A DNA stretch of 64,000 bases from Rhodococcus sp. Leaf278 (GTDB lineage: Bacteria; Actinomycetota; Actinomycetes; Mycobacteriales; Mycobacteriaceae). Positions 19,298 to 26,401 of this stretch are shown in pieces; position 1 is the stretch's first letter, and each line of letters starts with the position of its first letter. The notes beneath the pieces are model-generated. The model saw only the letters and a list, made by a program, of their open reading frames with translations. It was not told the origin of the DNA and searched no databases. Made by a program: the position numbers and the translations under genes. Where the stretch lies: contig NZ_LMRR01000012.1 in NCBI RefSeq assembly GCF_001426085.1, positions 313,318 to 377,317 on the forward strand, read 5' to 3'.

Positions 19298-20091
19298 CCT
19301 CGGACGCGCAGGCACGCGGCAGAACAGTCCTCGTGACCGGCGTCGGTCGGCGCGAGGGAATCGGCTTCGCCATCACCCGACGACTGTTGCATGACGAGAG
19401 CACGCGTGTCTTCGCGCACTCGTGCGATGGCTACGACGTCACCGAGCCGTGGGGAGTCGGCACACCGGGAGCAAGGGAGGTGTTGGCCGAGTTGTCGACC
19501 GCCTCGGACAGACTCGGCCACCTCGACATCGACTTCGTAGACCCGACAGCACCGGCGACCCTGTTCGACGCGGCCGAATCCAGGCTCGGCACCATCGATT
19601 CTCTGGTGGTCAATCATGCGCGATCGCAGCTGGGTGATCTGAATTCGATGACGGCGGAGTCGCTCGACCTGACCTTTGCGGTGAACGTGCGAGCGTCTCT
19701 GCTTCTGGTGCAGGAGTTCGTGCGGCGTTACGAGGATCATCCCGACGGTGGCCGAGTCGTACTGTTCACCTCCGGCCAGGACGAGGGGCCAATGCCGACA
19801 GAGATTCCCTACGCCGTGAGCAAAGGTGCCATCGCGTCGATCACCCCGACCCTGGCCGATGCGGTGATCGAGCAAGGCATCACGGTCAACACGATCAATC
19901 CGGGTCCCACCGATACCGGCTGGGCCAGCGCAGATCTGAACGAATTCGTAGAGCGTCATATGCCACGCGGTCGGTGGAACTCACCGGAAGAGGCCGCGGC
20001 CGTCGTGGCGATGTTGCTGTCGCCCGATTCGGGTTCGATCACCGGTCAGGTCATCGGAGCCGAAGGCGGATTTCGACGCTTCACGCCGTGA
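19294..20091 (+). CDS. SDR-family NAD(P)-dependent oxidoreductase
   Basis: A 265-residue short-chain dehydrogenase. The cofactor-binding glycine motif is TGVGRREGIGFAI near the N-terminus; catalytic residues are the Ser in VVLFTSGQ and the Tyr and Lys in PYAVSKGA. LTFAVNVRASLLL is the conserved N-containing helix. The closing GSITGQVIGAEGGFRRF resembles FabG-like enzymes, but no substrate can be assigned. The start overlaps the plsC stop (ATGA), so the two are probably one operon under the adjacent TetR. Confidence 0.88.
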   Translation: MTSDAQARGRTVLVTGVGRREGIGFAITRRLLHDESTRVFAHSCDGYDVTEPWGVGTPGAREVLAELSTASDRLGHLDIDFVDPTAPATLFDAAESRLGTIDSLVVNHARSQLGDLNSMTAESLDLTFAVNVRASLLLVQEFVRRYEDHPDGGRVVLFTSGQDEGPMPTEIPYAVSKGAIASITPTLADAVIEQGITVNTINPGPTDTGWASADLNEFVERHMPRGRWNSPEEAAAVVAMLLSPDSGSITGQVIGAEGGFRRFTP

Positions 20092-20109
20092 TGGCCGCCG
20101 GTGCGTCGG

Positions 20110-20853
20110 TCAGAGTTTCTTCTTGCCCAGCAACAACTTCCAGGGCACCAGGGCCGACTCGAGCTGTACCGACAAGCTCATCTTGGATTCACCCTCGCTA
20201 CGCTCCTCGAACGTGATCGGCACCTCGGCGAGAGTGAGTCCGTGCTTGACGGTCCGATAGTTCATCTCGACCTGGAACGCGTACCCGTTGCTCTCGACCG
20301 ACGCGACGTCGATGGTGCGCAAGGTACGCGCGTGCCACGCTTTGAACCCTGCTGTCGCGTCCTTGACGCCGAGTCGCAGGATCGTATTGACGTAGAAGTT
20401 CGCCCAGGCCGACAGCGCTTTGCGGTGCCAGGGCCAATCTGCGGCAACCGCTCCGCCGGGAACGTATCGCGATCCGAGAACCACTGCCGCATCGGTGGTG
20501 TTCAGCTTGTCGATCATGGCCGGGATCACCTCGGTGGGGTGCGAGAGATCGGCATCCATCTGGATCACGATGTCCGCGCCTTCGTCGAGAGCCCGCGTCA
20601 TACCCGCGACGTACGCGCGGCCGAGTCCGTTCTTCTCGGTGCGGTGGAGAACACTGATGGGAAGAGGGCCGTCGATGGCCAGTTTGTCGGCCAAGTCGCC
20701 GGTACCGTCGGGTGAATTGTCGTCGACGACCAGCACGCCGAGCCCCTCCAGCTTCAACCCGGCGAGCAACTCGACGAGCTTGGGGAGGTTCTCGCGCTCG
20801 TTGTACGTCGGTACAACGACGGTGGTCTTCGGGGCGACTCGTTCCGTACTCAC
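20110..20853 (-). CDS. ppm1: Polyprenol monophosphomannose synthase (Ppm1 catalytic domain)
   Basis: A 247-residue GT2 glycosyltransferase that moves mannose from GDP-mannose to polyprenyl phosphate, the donor for lipomannan, lipoarabinomannan and glycoprotein mannosylation. The nucleotide-binding VVPTYNERENLP and VVDDNSPDGTGDLA, and the metal-binding DAD (D100, D102), are clear, as is the KHGLTLAEVPITFEER motif. In M. tuberculosis Ppm1 the enzyme is fused to an apolipoprotein N-acyltransferase; here it stands alone with no membrane segments. The start is one of a GTG-GTG pair; the second is used. Confidence 0.9.
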   Translation of the reverse strand: MSTERVAPKTTVVVPTYNERENLPKLVELLAGLKLEGLGVLVVDDNSPDGTGDLADKLAIDGPLPISVLHRTEKNGLGRAYVAGMTRALDEGADIVIQMDADLSHPTEVIPAMIDKLNTTDAAVVLGSRYVPGGAVAADWPWHRKALSAWANFYVNTILRLGVKDATAGFKAWHARTLRTIDVASVESNGYAFQVEMNYRTVKHGLTLAEVPITFEERSEGESKMSLSVQLESALVPWKLLLGKKKL

Positions 20854-20923
20854 CACCGTATGATCCGTGATCAGGGGTCCCGATCCAAATATCGGACACG
20901 ATCGGCCGTGTCGGTTCGGCGTT

Positions 20924-21715
20924 TCAGCCCTCTGTCGAACCTGCGATCGGCCGTCGACGAGCGGCGTCGACGAACATTCCGTCGCGCACGATCGGAACGC
21001 AGCCACTAGAGCCGGTCTCGGCGGCGATCACCACATCTTCGGGATGCCCCATCGCGATCAGCTCCTGTCCGGACGCGCATCGCTGCAGCTCGGAGGCCAC
21101 ATCCTGCTCCACGGCCCGCCACGCCGCTGCCGCCGCCACCGCCTCCGCCGACGCATCGGCTGCCCCGGAATCGAGAAGTTCGGCGATGACCGCACCCGCA
21201 CCCCACAGGTCCTCGACGGCGGGACGCAGTGACGCATCGGGCCACCGTTCACCGGACGCTATGACGGCAATCACGGCGGTCGGGTTCTCGGCACGTATCC
21301 ACTTCGCGACCGCCGCGGCATTTCTCAACGATGCGCCCACACACAAGTCTGCCCGGCTCGCGAGCTCGTGCGCGATGGTGGAGCCATTGGGTGACGGCAA
21401 CACCAGACGGGCGGGTGGTGGACTGTTCCGGATACTGGCCGGGCACAGGCTGATCCGGCCCGGTGAGCCCACCGAACGGCCGACGGCGAGAACTGCGCCG
21501 AACTCGTCGGCCAGCTGCGAGGCTCGGTCATCGCGCCAGCGGGACGGAATCACATCGATACCCGCATCCATCGCCACTGTCAGCGTCGTCGTGAACGACA
21601 GGACGTCGACGATCACGGTGATGTCCGACCCGTCGACGATCGCATCGGCACCCGAGAGACCCCACTCGAATCGGACTCCCTGTGCGCGCTGAGACAGTTC
21701 GGGGTCGACAGGCAT
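20924..21715 (-). CDS. ComB-like (2-phosphosulfolactate phosphatase family) protein
   Basis: A 263-residue protein of the ComB family, named for 2-phosphosulfolactate phosphatase of coenzyme M synthesis. Recognisable blocks are VIVDVLSFTTTLTVAMDAG, LVLPSPNGSTIAHEL, GASLRNAAAVAKWI and AVIASGERWPDASLRPAVEDLWGAGAV. Actinobacteria do not make coenzyme M, so the true substrate is unknown. The ATG at 21,715 has TACCGT 6 nt upstream (leaderless). ppm1 follows on the same strand after 70 nt. Confidence 0.83.
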   Translation of the reverse strand: MPVDPELSQRAQGVRFEWGLSGADAIVDGSDITVIVDVLSFTTTLTVAMDAGIDVIPSRWRDDRASQLADEFGAVLAVGRSVGSPGRISLCPASIRNSPPPARLVLPSPNGSTIAHELASRADLCVGASLRNAAAVAKWIRAENPTAVIAVIASGERWPDASLRPAVEDLWGAGAVIAELLDSGAADASAEAVAAAAAWRAVEQDVASELQRCASGQELIAMGHPEDVVIAAETGSSGCVPIVRDGMFVDAARRRPIAGSTEG

Positions 21716-21717
21716 TG

Positions 21718-21755
21718 CCGAACGGTAGCAAAGCAGGCGACGGTGCTACCTTCGG
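21718..21755. promoter_or_regulatory. Long interrupted inverted repeat between divergent genes
   Basis: CCGAA, a bulged C, GGTAGCA, 13 nt, then TGCTACCTTCGG: 12 paired bases with one 1-nt bulge. It lies between the start of the ComB-like gene (21,715, minus) and the 4-TM protein gene (21,782, plus), and covers the candidate -10 elements TACCGT (minus) and TACCTT (plus). An operator for a dimeric regulator fits best; an RNA hairpin in the plus-strand leader is the alternative. Confidence 0.55.
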
Positions 21756-21781
21756 CGCGTAATCGAGTGGGGGAGTCGAAG

Positions 21782-22213
21782 ATGCAGTTGGCGCTGGATA
21801 CAAAGGTGATCGTCCTGGCGGCAGGTCTTCTGTTGCTGTGGGCTCTGGGGTTGGGGGTGTTGAAATACCGCCAGATGTCGACCTCGGCGGACGGGGCTGC
21901 GCATCGGTACGTCGACATCGCTCACCGGGCGGCGCTGATGTACTCGTTCGCCGCGCTGGTCTTGGCCGTTCTGGCGCAGTTCAGTGCCTGGCCGGTTCTG
22001 GTCGACCTGGCCGCCGCGTCGGTGGTGTTGCTGTTCTTCGTGGGTGCGATTGCCGGATACACCGTACATGGGGTCCGCCGGGATACCGAGAACCAGTTCG
22101 TCGATCCCGTCCCGGGGACGCATCTGTTCATGGTGGCGTTGATCGTCGGCGAAATCGGCGGTACAGCCGTACTGCTCACCGGTTTCGCAATCCAGCAGTT
22201 CGGTTCGAGCTGA
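21782..22213 (+). CDS. Four-helix integral membrane protein of unknown function
   Basis: A 143-residue protein with four hydrophobic segments (about residues 8-25, 48-66, 72-90 and 115-138), an RQMSTSADGAAHRYVDIAHRAA loop after the first and a short cytoplasmic-type loop GVRRDTENQFVDPVPGTH between the third and fourth. I do not recognise the family. The ATG at 21,782 is supported by GGGGGAG about 7 nt upstream; the frame extends to 21,743 but crosses an inverted repeat. It is convergent with a small minus-strand gene, 9 nt away. Confidence 0.72.
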   Translation: MQLALDTKVIVLAAGLLLLWALGLGVLKYRQMSTSADGAAHRYVDIAHRAALMYSFAALVLAVLAQFSAWPVLVDLAAASVVLLFFVGAIAGYTVHGVRRDTENQFVDPVPGTHLFMVALIVGEIGGTAVLLTGFAIQQFGSS

Positions 22214-22222
22214 AACCGAGAG

Positions 22223-22498
22223 CTACCGAGGGTCCAGATACAACTCGGCGGTCTCGGTGGCGACCGCGGACACCGCAGCAGCAAGACCCGGCTCCAGGTC
22301 CAGCGCAGCGGTGAGTCGTTCCCCTCGCAGTCCCTGCGTTCGCAGCAGCTCCCAGGCTTGTTCTACGAGGCGTACCGAGGTGGGGTGGTCCAATTCGGGG
22401 CGGTTGGAGCGCAGTGCAGTCGCAGCCCAGTCCGCGTCGAACGTCCCGTTGGGCGGACCGAACACACGCTCGCCTGACGAATAACTTTTCGGCTCCAT
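22223..22498 (-). CDS. Small hypothetical protein
   Basis: A 91-residue protein of unknown function, without membrane segments; the middle part RPELDHPTSVRLVEQAWELLRTQGLRGERLTAAL is predicted to be helical. Support for it being a real gene is the promoter: TAGCGT lies 6 nt upstream of the ATG, the same leaderless arrangement seen at many genes here, and the element is part of a 9-bp inverted repeat. No ribosome-binding site is present. Confidence 0.58.
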   Translation of the reverse strand: MEPKSYSSGERVFGPPNGTFDADWAATALRSNRPELDHPTSVRLVEQAWELLRTQGLRGERLTAALDLEPGLAAAVSAVATETAELYLDPR

Positions 22499-22501
22499 AT
22501 A

Positions 22502-22552
22502 CCGACGCTAGCAGCATCGACCGTCGGTGTGATCGTGACCGAATAGCGTCGG
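22502..22552. promoter_or_regulatory. 9-bp inverted repeat in divergent promoter region
   Basis: CCGACGCTA at 22,502-22,510 pairs perfectly with TAGCGTCGG at 22,544-22,552, spacer 33 nt. The left arm contains the minus-strand -10 element of the 91-residue gene. The two arms face a second, stronger palindrome at 22,560-22,587. Two separated identical half-regions suggest binding of a regulator to two sites or looping; function is inference. Confidence 0.4.
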
Positions 22553-22559
22553 AGCAGCA

Positions 22560-22587
22560 CTACCGAACCGATCGGTTTGTTCGGTAG
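22560..22587. promoter_or_regulatory. Nested palindromic operator upstream of lipoprotein gene
   Basis: An outer inverted repeat CTACCGAAC ... GTTCGGTAG (9 bp each arm, 22,560-22,568 and 22,579-22,587) encloses a 12-bp perfect palindrome AACCGATCGGTT (22,566-22,577). The inner sequence is of the type often bound by TetR/AcrR-family repressors. It overlaps the -10 element TAGGTT (22,585-22,590), which lies 6 nt before the ATG of the AMIN-like lipoprotein. No tetR gene is adjacent, so the regulator would act from elsewhere. Confidence 0.6.
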
Positions 22588-22596
22588 GTTACGGCG

Positions 22597-23247
22597 ATGT
22601 ACGAAGGTCACCACAGCAAGCCGGGTGCGTCCATGGCGGCCTGGTCACTGGTGGCTGTTGTGCTGACGGGCTGCTCCGGTACCGACGTCGCCACCGGGAT
22701 CGACGAGGTCCCGGCCGGCACGAACTACACCACGGTCACGGGTTCTTTGATGGTCGGAGATCCGCTTGCTGTTCCGGGTCCCACCGCCGCTCCAACGGCC
22801 GTGATTCCCTACGCCGACGAGCTTCCCCCGAATCTCGAAGGTGCCCGATACCCGGGAATGTCGCCGGTCGGTGTCGCCGATGTCGTGTTCGTGGGGTCTT
22901 CGGCCGTCGAATATCGGCTGGCGGGCAACGGACCGGTGTCGTACACGGTTCGTTATGTCGACGAGGCGGTGCGATACGCCACGAGTGAACCCGTCGCGGT
23001 GCCGGGAAAGTCCGTACTGCAGGTCGATCTGTCCGGGACGTCGACAGAACCGGACGTTGCCGTCCCGGCCTACGCCGGGCCCGAGCGGATACGCAACGAT
23101 GCGAATTCGGCCGTGGTCTCGGTCGACTTTCTGGCCGATCCCGGCGGAATTTCGCAATCGTTCATCGGGGTGGGTGCCGATCGGCCCGAATTCACGGTGA
23201 CCACGACGGAAAGTCCTGCCGCAGTGATCGTCAGCATCGCATCCTGA
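22597..23247 (+). CDS. AMIN-like domain lipoprotein
   Basis: A 216-residue predicted lipoprotein. The signal peptide ends in the lipobox LTGC with C26 as lipid site. After a proline- and alanine-rich linker, residues about 95-216 match the pattern of actinobacterial AMIN-like domains: VGVADVVFVGSSAVEYRLAG, SYTVRYVDEAVRY, VPGKSVLQVDLSG, and a final FIGVGADRPEFTV ... AVIVSIAS strand pair. Such domains are thought to act at the cell envelope; no precise function is known. The ATG is preceded by TAGGTT at 6 nt spacing and by a nested palindrome, so expression is probably regulated. Confidence 0.78.
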   Translation: MYEGHHSKPGASMAAWSLVAVVLTGCSGTDVATGIDEVPAGTNYTTVTGSLMVGDPLAVPGPTAAPTAVIPYADELPPNLEGARYPGMSPVGVADVVFVGSSAVEYRLAGNGPVSYTVRYVDEAVRYATSEPVAVPGKSVLQVDLSGTSTEPDVAVPAYAGPERIRNDANSAVVSVDFLADPGGISQSFIGVGADRPEFTVTTTESPAAVIVSIAS

Positions 23248-23326
23248 CGAACGCGTGAACGTCGAATGCACCTCGGCCCTGGCTGTTTCGGTCCGTCTGC
23301 GTCGGCCGAGCGGTAGCATCCCCGGT

Positions 23327-23773
23327 GTGTCCGACGCCACTGCGAGAGAGAATCTGCCGGCTCGACTGCGGGTGCTCGTCTACAGCAGCAATGCCGAGAC
23401 TCGCACTCGGGTGAAGTCTGCCGTGGGAACGCGACCGGATCCGGTGCTCGGCGAGATCGACTACGTCGACATCGCCACGGCAGCTGTCGTCATCGAGCAC
23501 ATGGATGCCGGCGAAGTCGACTTGGCCATTCTCGACGGCGAGTCCTCACCCGTCGGAGGGCTCGGCTTGGCGAAGCAGCTCAAGGACGAGATCGATCCGT
23601 GCCCGCCGGTGCTGGTACTCATCGGCCGCCCCGACGACAGGTGGTTGGCGGACTGGTCACGCGCCGAGGCTGCGATCGCGCACCCGCTGGATCCCATGCG
23701 GCTCGGGCGTGCGGTGGTGGATCTGTTGAGGCAGCACTCGGTTCACGTCGACGGGGTCTCCCAACAGCGTTAG
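23327..23773 (+). CDS. Degenerate receiver-domain protein (Rv3143-like)
   Basis: A 148-residue protein with the fold pattern of a response-regulator receiver domain and no output domain. The likely phospho-acceptor is kept (DLAILDGESSP), but the acidic pair of strand 1 is replaced (VLVYSSNAE) and the conserved lysine of strand 5 is replaced by histidine (AIAHPLDP). Canonical phosphorylation and signalling are therefore doubtful. M. tuberculosis has a stand-alone receiver, Rv3143, just before the nuo operon, the same place as here. The GTG at 23,327 has TAGCAT 7 nt upstream (leaderless). Confidence 0.8.
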   Translation: MSDATARENLPARLRVLVYSSNAETRTRVKSAVGTRPDPVLGEIDYVDIATAAVVIEHMDAGEVDLAILDGESSPVGGLGLAKQLKDEIDPCPPVLVLIGRPDDRWLADWSRAEAAIAHPLDPMRLGRAVVDLLRQHSVHVDGVSQQR

Positions 23774-23774
23774 G

Positions 23775-24488
23775 TCAGACCGTCTTCTCCGATGCTGGCA
23801 CCGTCAGCACGAACCGGTGGATCGAACCGGCGATGACGGCTCCGAGCACAGGGAACACCACGAACACCCAGAGTTGAGACAGTGCAGGTCCGCCGGCGAC
23901 GAGCGCAGGTCCGAAAGACCGAGCCGGGTTGACCGAGGTCGAGTCGATGCCGATGCCCAGTAGGTGAACCACGGTCAGGGTCAGGCCGATCGGGATGCCG
24001 GCCGCGACGACGGGGTGAACGGTAGGAGCCGTGGTGGCCAGTACGACGAGGACGAGCAGGCCGGTCGCGATCGTCTCGAACACCGCCACCGACATCAGCC
24101 CGTACGCTCCGGGCGAGGAGGTGCCGAATCCATTGGTGCCCAGACCGTCCGACGACATGTCGTACCCGGGGCGGCCGGACGCTACCGCCAGAACGATCAG
24201 CGCGCCGATCAGTGCACCGACGGCCTGGGCGGCGATGTAGAACGCAGCTTTGATCGGGGTGATTGCGCGAGCGATCAGCGCTCCGATCGTCACGGCCGGG
24301 TTGATGTGGCAGCCCGAGACAGGGCCGATCGCGTACACGAGGGCAAGCAGTGTCAGCCCGAAGGCCAGAGCGATGCCCGGGGTTCCGACGGTGTCGCCCG
24401 CTATGACGGCGGTGCCGACGCCGAAGATCACGAGCAGGGCAATTCCCAGTCCCTCGGCGGCGAGCGCCGAGACGGAAATCGATTTCAT
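23775..24488 (-). CDS. Aquaporin (AqpZ-type water channel)
   Basis: A 237-residue MIP-family channel with six membrane segments and two NPA loops, NPA at residues 63-65 (GCHINPAVT) and 187-189 (TSVNPARS). The aromatic/arginine filter reads F43, H175, T184 and R190, the combination of water-selective AqpZ rather than glycerol facilitators. The ATG at 24,488 has GAAGGAGA about 6 nt upstream; the 50 residues before it in the open frame are not protein-like. Convergent with the receiver gene (1 nt apart) and divergent from nuoA. Confidence 0.93.
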   Translation of the reverse strand: MKSISVSALAAEGLGIALLVIFGVGTAVIAGDTVGTPGIALAFGLTLLALVYAIGPVSGCHINPAVTIGALIARAITPIKAAFYIAAQAVGALIGALIVLAVASGRPGYDMSSDGLGTNGFGTSSPGAYGLMSVAVFETIATGLLVLVVLATTAPTVHPVVAAGIPIGLTLTVVHLLGIGIDSTSVNPARSFGPALVAGGPALSQLWVFVVFPVLGAVIAGSIHRFVLTVPASEKTV

Positions 24489-24698
24489 CGTTTCTCCTTC
24501 TTGATCACGGCGGCCCGTGCTCGGGCGGCCGGCAATATTCGATGGTTTGTCGTCGACCGCTGCTCGGAGCGCATGCGATCGAGGTGGTGATACGGAATAC
24601 ACCGGCGGTGGCACTCGGGGACGGGCCGCCATGAGTGTCAACGGTGTAGGAAACTGGACCGCTCGAAATCCCGCGAGATTCGCACCGAACCCATACTG

Positions 24699-24714
24699 TG
24701 TGGTTCAGGTCACA
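24699..24714. promoter_or_regulatory. Candidate CRP/GlxR (cAMP receptor) binding site
   Basis: TGTGG, TTCAGG, TCACA: a 16-bp match to TGTGA-N6-TCACA with one mismatch, in the 290-nt gap between the aquaporin gene and nuoA, ending 64 nt before the nuoA start. Crp/GlxR proteins of Actinobacteria recognise this consensus and are known to control respiratory genes. The rest of this gap shows no gene and no other clear motif. Confidence 0.5.
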
Positions 24715-24770
24715 TTGGTACGGCCGTCGCATTTACTTCGCGTCGGCGCGGACGTCGATCGAGGGAGCGG

Positions 24771-24782
24771 ATGCCCGAATGA
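24771..24782 (+). other. Three-codon mini-ORF overlapping the nuoA start
   Basis: ATG CCC GAA TGA directly follows GAGGGAGCGG and its stop overlaps the nuoA ATG (24,779) as ATGA. The ribosome-binding site is 3-4 nt from this ATG and about 11 nt from the nuoA ATG, so ribosomes might initiate on either. Translational coupling into nuoA is possible but unproven; chance is a fair alternative. Confidence 0.3.
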
Positions 24783-25138
24783 ACGCCTACGTTCCGATTC
24801 TCGTTCTCGGTGTCATTGCGATCGTCTTCGCGGTGTTCTCGGTGATGGTCGGCACCATGGTGGGGCCCGCACGATACAACCGCGCCAAATTCGACGCGTA
24901 CGAGTGCGGTATCGAGCCCACGATGCATGCGCCTACGGGGCAACGGTTTCCGGTGAAGTTCTATTTGACCGCAATGCTCTTCATCATCTTCGACATCGAA
25001 ATCGTCTTTCTCTATCCGTGGGCCGTCCATCTCGATGTACTGGGCGCGTTCGGGCTGGTCGCGATGGCGCTGTTCGTCGTCAACGTGTCGGTCGCGTACG
25101 TGTACGAGTGGCGGCGGGGCGGCCTCGGTTGGGATTGA
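24779..25138 (+). CDS. nuoA: NADH-quinone oxidoreductase subunit A
   Basis: A 119-residue membrane subunit of complex I with three hydrophobic helices. The family loop between helices 1 and 2 is clear: YNRAKFDAYECGIEP ... RFPVKFYLTAMLFIIFDIE. It lies at the junction of the peripheral and membrane arms near the quinone site. First gene of the 14-gene nuo operon, with a possible Crp site upstream. ATG at 24,779 gives the normal family length; GGGAG lies about 11 nt upstream. nuoB begins 55 nt after its stop. Confidence 0.95.
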   Translation: MNAYVPILVLGVIAIVFAVFSVMVGTMVGPARYNRAKFDAYECGIEPTMHAPTGQRFPVKFYLTAMLFIIFDIEIVFLYPWAVHLDVLGAFGLVAMALFVVNVSVAYVYEWRRGGLGWD

Positions 25139-25193
25139 CTCGACGATGAACCGTGCTTGTTCTCATTTCTGCGGAAGCGAAAGAGCGTGATCG

Positions 25194-25748
25194 ATGGGAC
25201 TCGAAGAAAAGCTACCCAGTGGATTTCTGTTGACCACCGTCGAAGGGTTGGCCGGATACGCCCGTAAAGGTTCGCTGTGGCCTGCCACGTTCGGTCTCGC
25301 GTGCTGCGCGATCGAGATGATGGCCACCACGTCCGGGCGGTTCGACCTTGCCCGATTCGGCATGGAAGCGTTTCGCGCGTCTCCGCGGCAAGCAGATCTG
25401 ATGATTGTGGCGGGGCGTGTCAGCCAGAAGATGGGTCCGGTGCTGCGGCAGGTGTACGACCAGATGGCCGAACCCAAATGGGTCCTGGCCATGGGGGTCT
25501 GCGCGTCCTCCGGCGGGATGTTCAACAATTACGCGGTGGTCCAAGGCGTCGATCACATTGTTCCTGTCGACATCTATCTGCCGGGTTGCCCGCCGCGACC
25601 GGAGATGTTGCTCAACGCAATTCTGGAGTTGCACAAGAAGATTCAGCAAATGCCGCTCGGGGTCAATCGCGAGCAGGTGCGCGCGGCCGCCGAAGCCGCG
25701 GCGCTGTCGTCCACCCCGACGATCGACCTCAAGGGCCTGCTGCGATGA
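25194..25748 (+). CDS. nuoB: NADH-quinone oxidoreductase subunit B
   Basis: A 184-residue subunit that holds cluster N2, the last iron-sulfur centre before quinone. The four cysteine ligands are C37 and C38 ([10 protein letters not shown]), C103 (GVCASSGG) and C132 ([10 protein letters not shown]). The C-terminal 30 residues are an alanine-rich extension typical of Actinobacteria. nuoC overlaps its stop as ATGA. Confidence 0.97.
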   Translation: MGLEEKLPSGFLLTTVEGLAGYARKGSLWPATFGLACCAIEMMATTSGRFDLARFGMEAFRASPRQADLMIVAGRVSQKMGPVLRQVYDQMAEPKWVLAMGVCASSGGMFNNYAVVQGVDHIVPVDIYLPGCPPRPEMLLNAILELHKKIQQMPLGVNREQVRAAAEAAALSSTPTIDLKGLLR

Positions 25749-26401
25749 CTGCCCACGGGCCCCGCGGGATGTTCGGTGTCCAAGGCACCGGTGACACATC
25801 CGGCTATGGCCGACTGCAACCACCGGTGGCAGCGCTCGATACCGCCGTGCGGCCCTACGGCGGTTACTTCGATGCAGTGGTCGACCGGCTGGCCGCAGTT
25901 CTCGAAGCCGGTGCAGTGCCGTACGAGGACGCCGTCGAACGCGTCGTGACACATCGTGGCGAGTTGACACTCCATCTCACTCGACAGCATGTGCCCGTCG
26001 TGGCGCAAACGCTGCGCGACGACGACGAGCTGCGATTCGAACTGTGCACGGGCGCATCGGGTGTGCACTATCCGGATCAGACCGGCCGCGAATTGCATGC
26101 GGTGTACCACCTTGTCTCCATCACACACGGACGTCGCCTGCGAATCGAAGTCGCCGTACCCGATGCGGATCCACACACGCCCTCACTGTGTGGGGTGTAT
26201 CCCACCAACGATTGGCACGAACGCGAGGTCTACGACTTCTTCGGCATCGTGTTCGACGGCCATCCTGCATTGACGCGTATCGAGATGCCCGACGACTGGG
26301 TCGGTCACCCGCAGCGCAAGGATTATCCGCTCGGCGGAATTCCCATCGAGTACAAGGGCGCTCGGGTTGCGCCCCCGAACGAGCGCAGGTCGTACAACTG
26401 A
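25745..26401 (+). CDS. nuoC: NADH-quinone oxidoreductase subunit C
   Basis: A 218-residue subunit of the connecting fragment of complex I. The signature is [17 protein letters not shown] followed by [21 protein letters not shown]. It is separate from NuoD, unlike the fused NuoCD of Escherichia coli. The N-terminal 30 residues are a low-complexity actinobacterial extension. ATG overlaps the nuoB stop; its stop overlaps the nuoD ATG by one base (TGATG). The longer open frame starting at 25,277 is shadow over nuoB. Confidence 0.95.
   Translation: MTAHGPRGMFGVQGTGDTSGYGRLQPPVAALDTAVRPYGGYFDAVVDRLAAVLEAGAVPYEDAVERVVTHRGELTLHLTRQHVPVVAQTLRDDDELRFELCTGASGVHYPDQTGRELHAVYHLVSITHGRRLRIEVAVPDADPHTPSLCGVYPTNDWHEREVYDFFGIVFDGHPALTRIEMPDDWVGHPQRKDYPLGGIPIEYKGARVAPPNERRSYN

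Noticed and set aside
24489..24778. Small gene between aquaporin and nuoA
   Set aside because: Short open frames here lack ribosome-binding sites or the leaderless hexamer spacing and have no protein-like composition.
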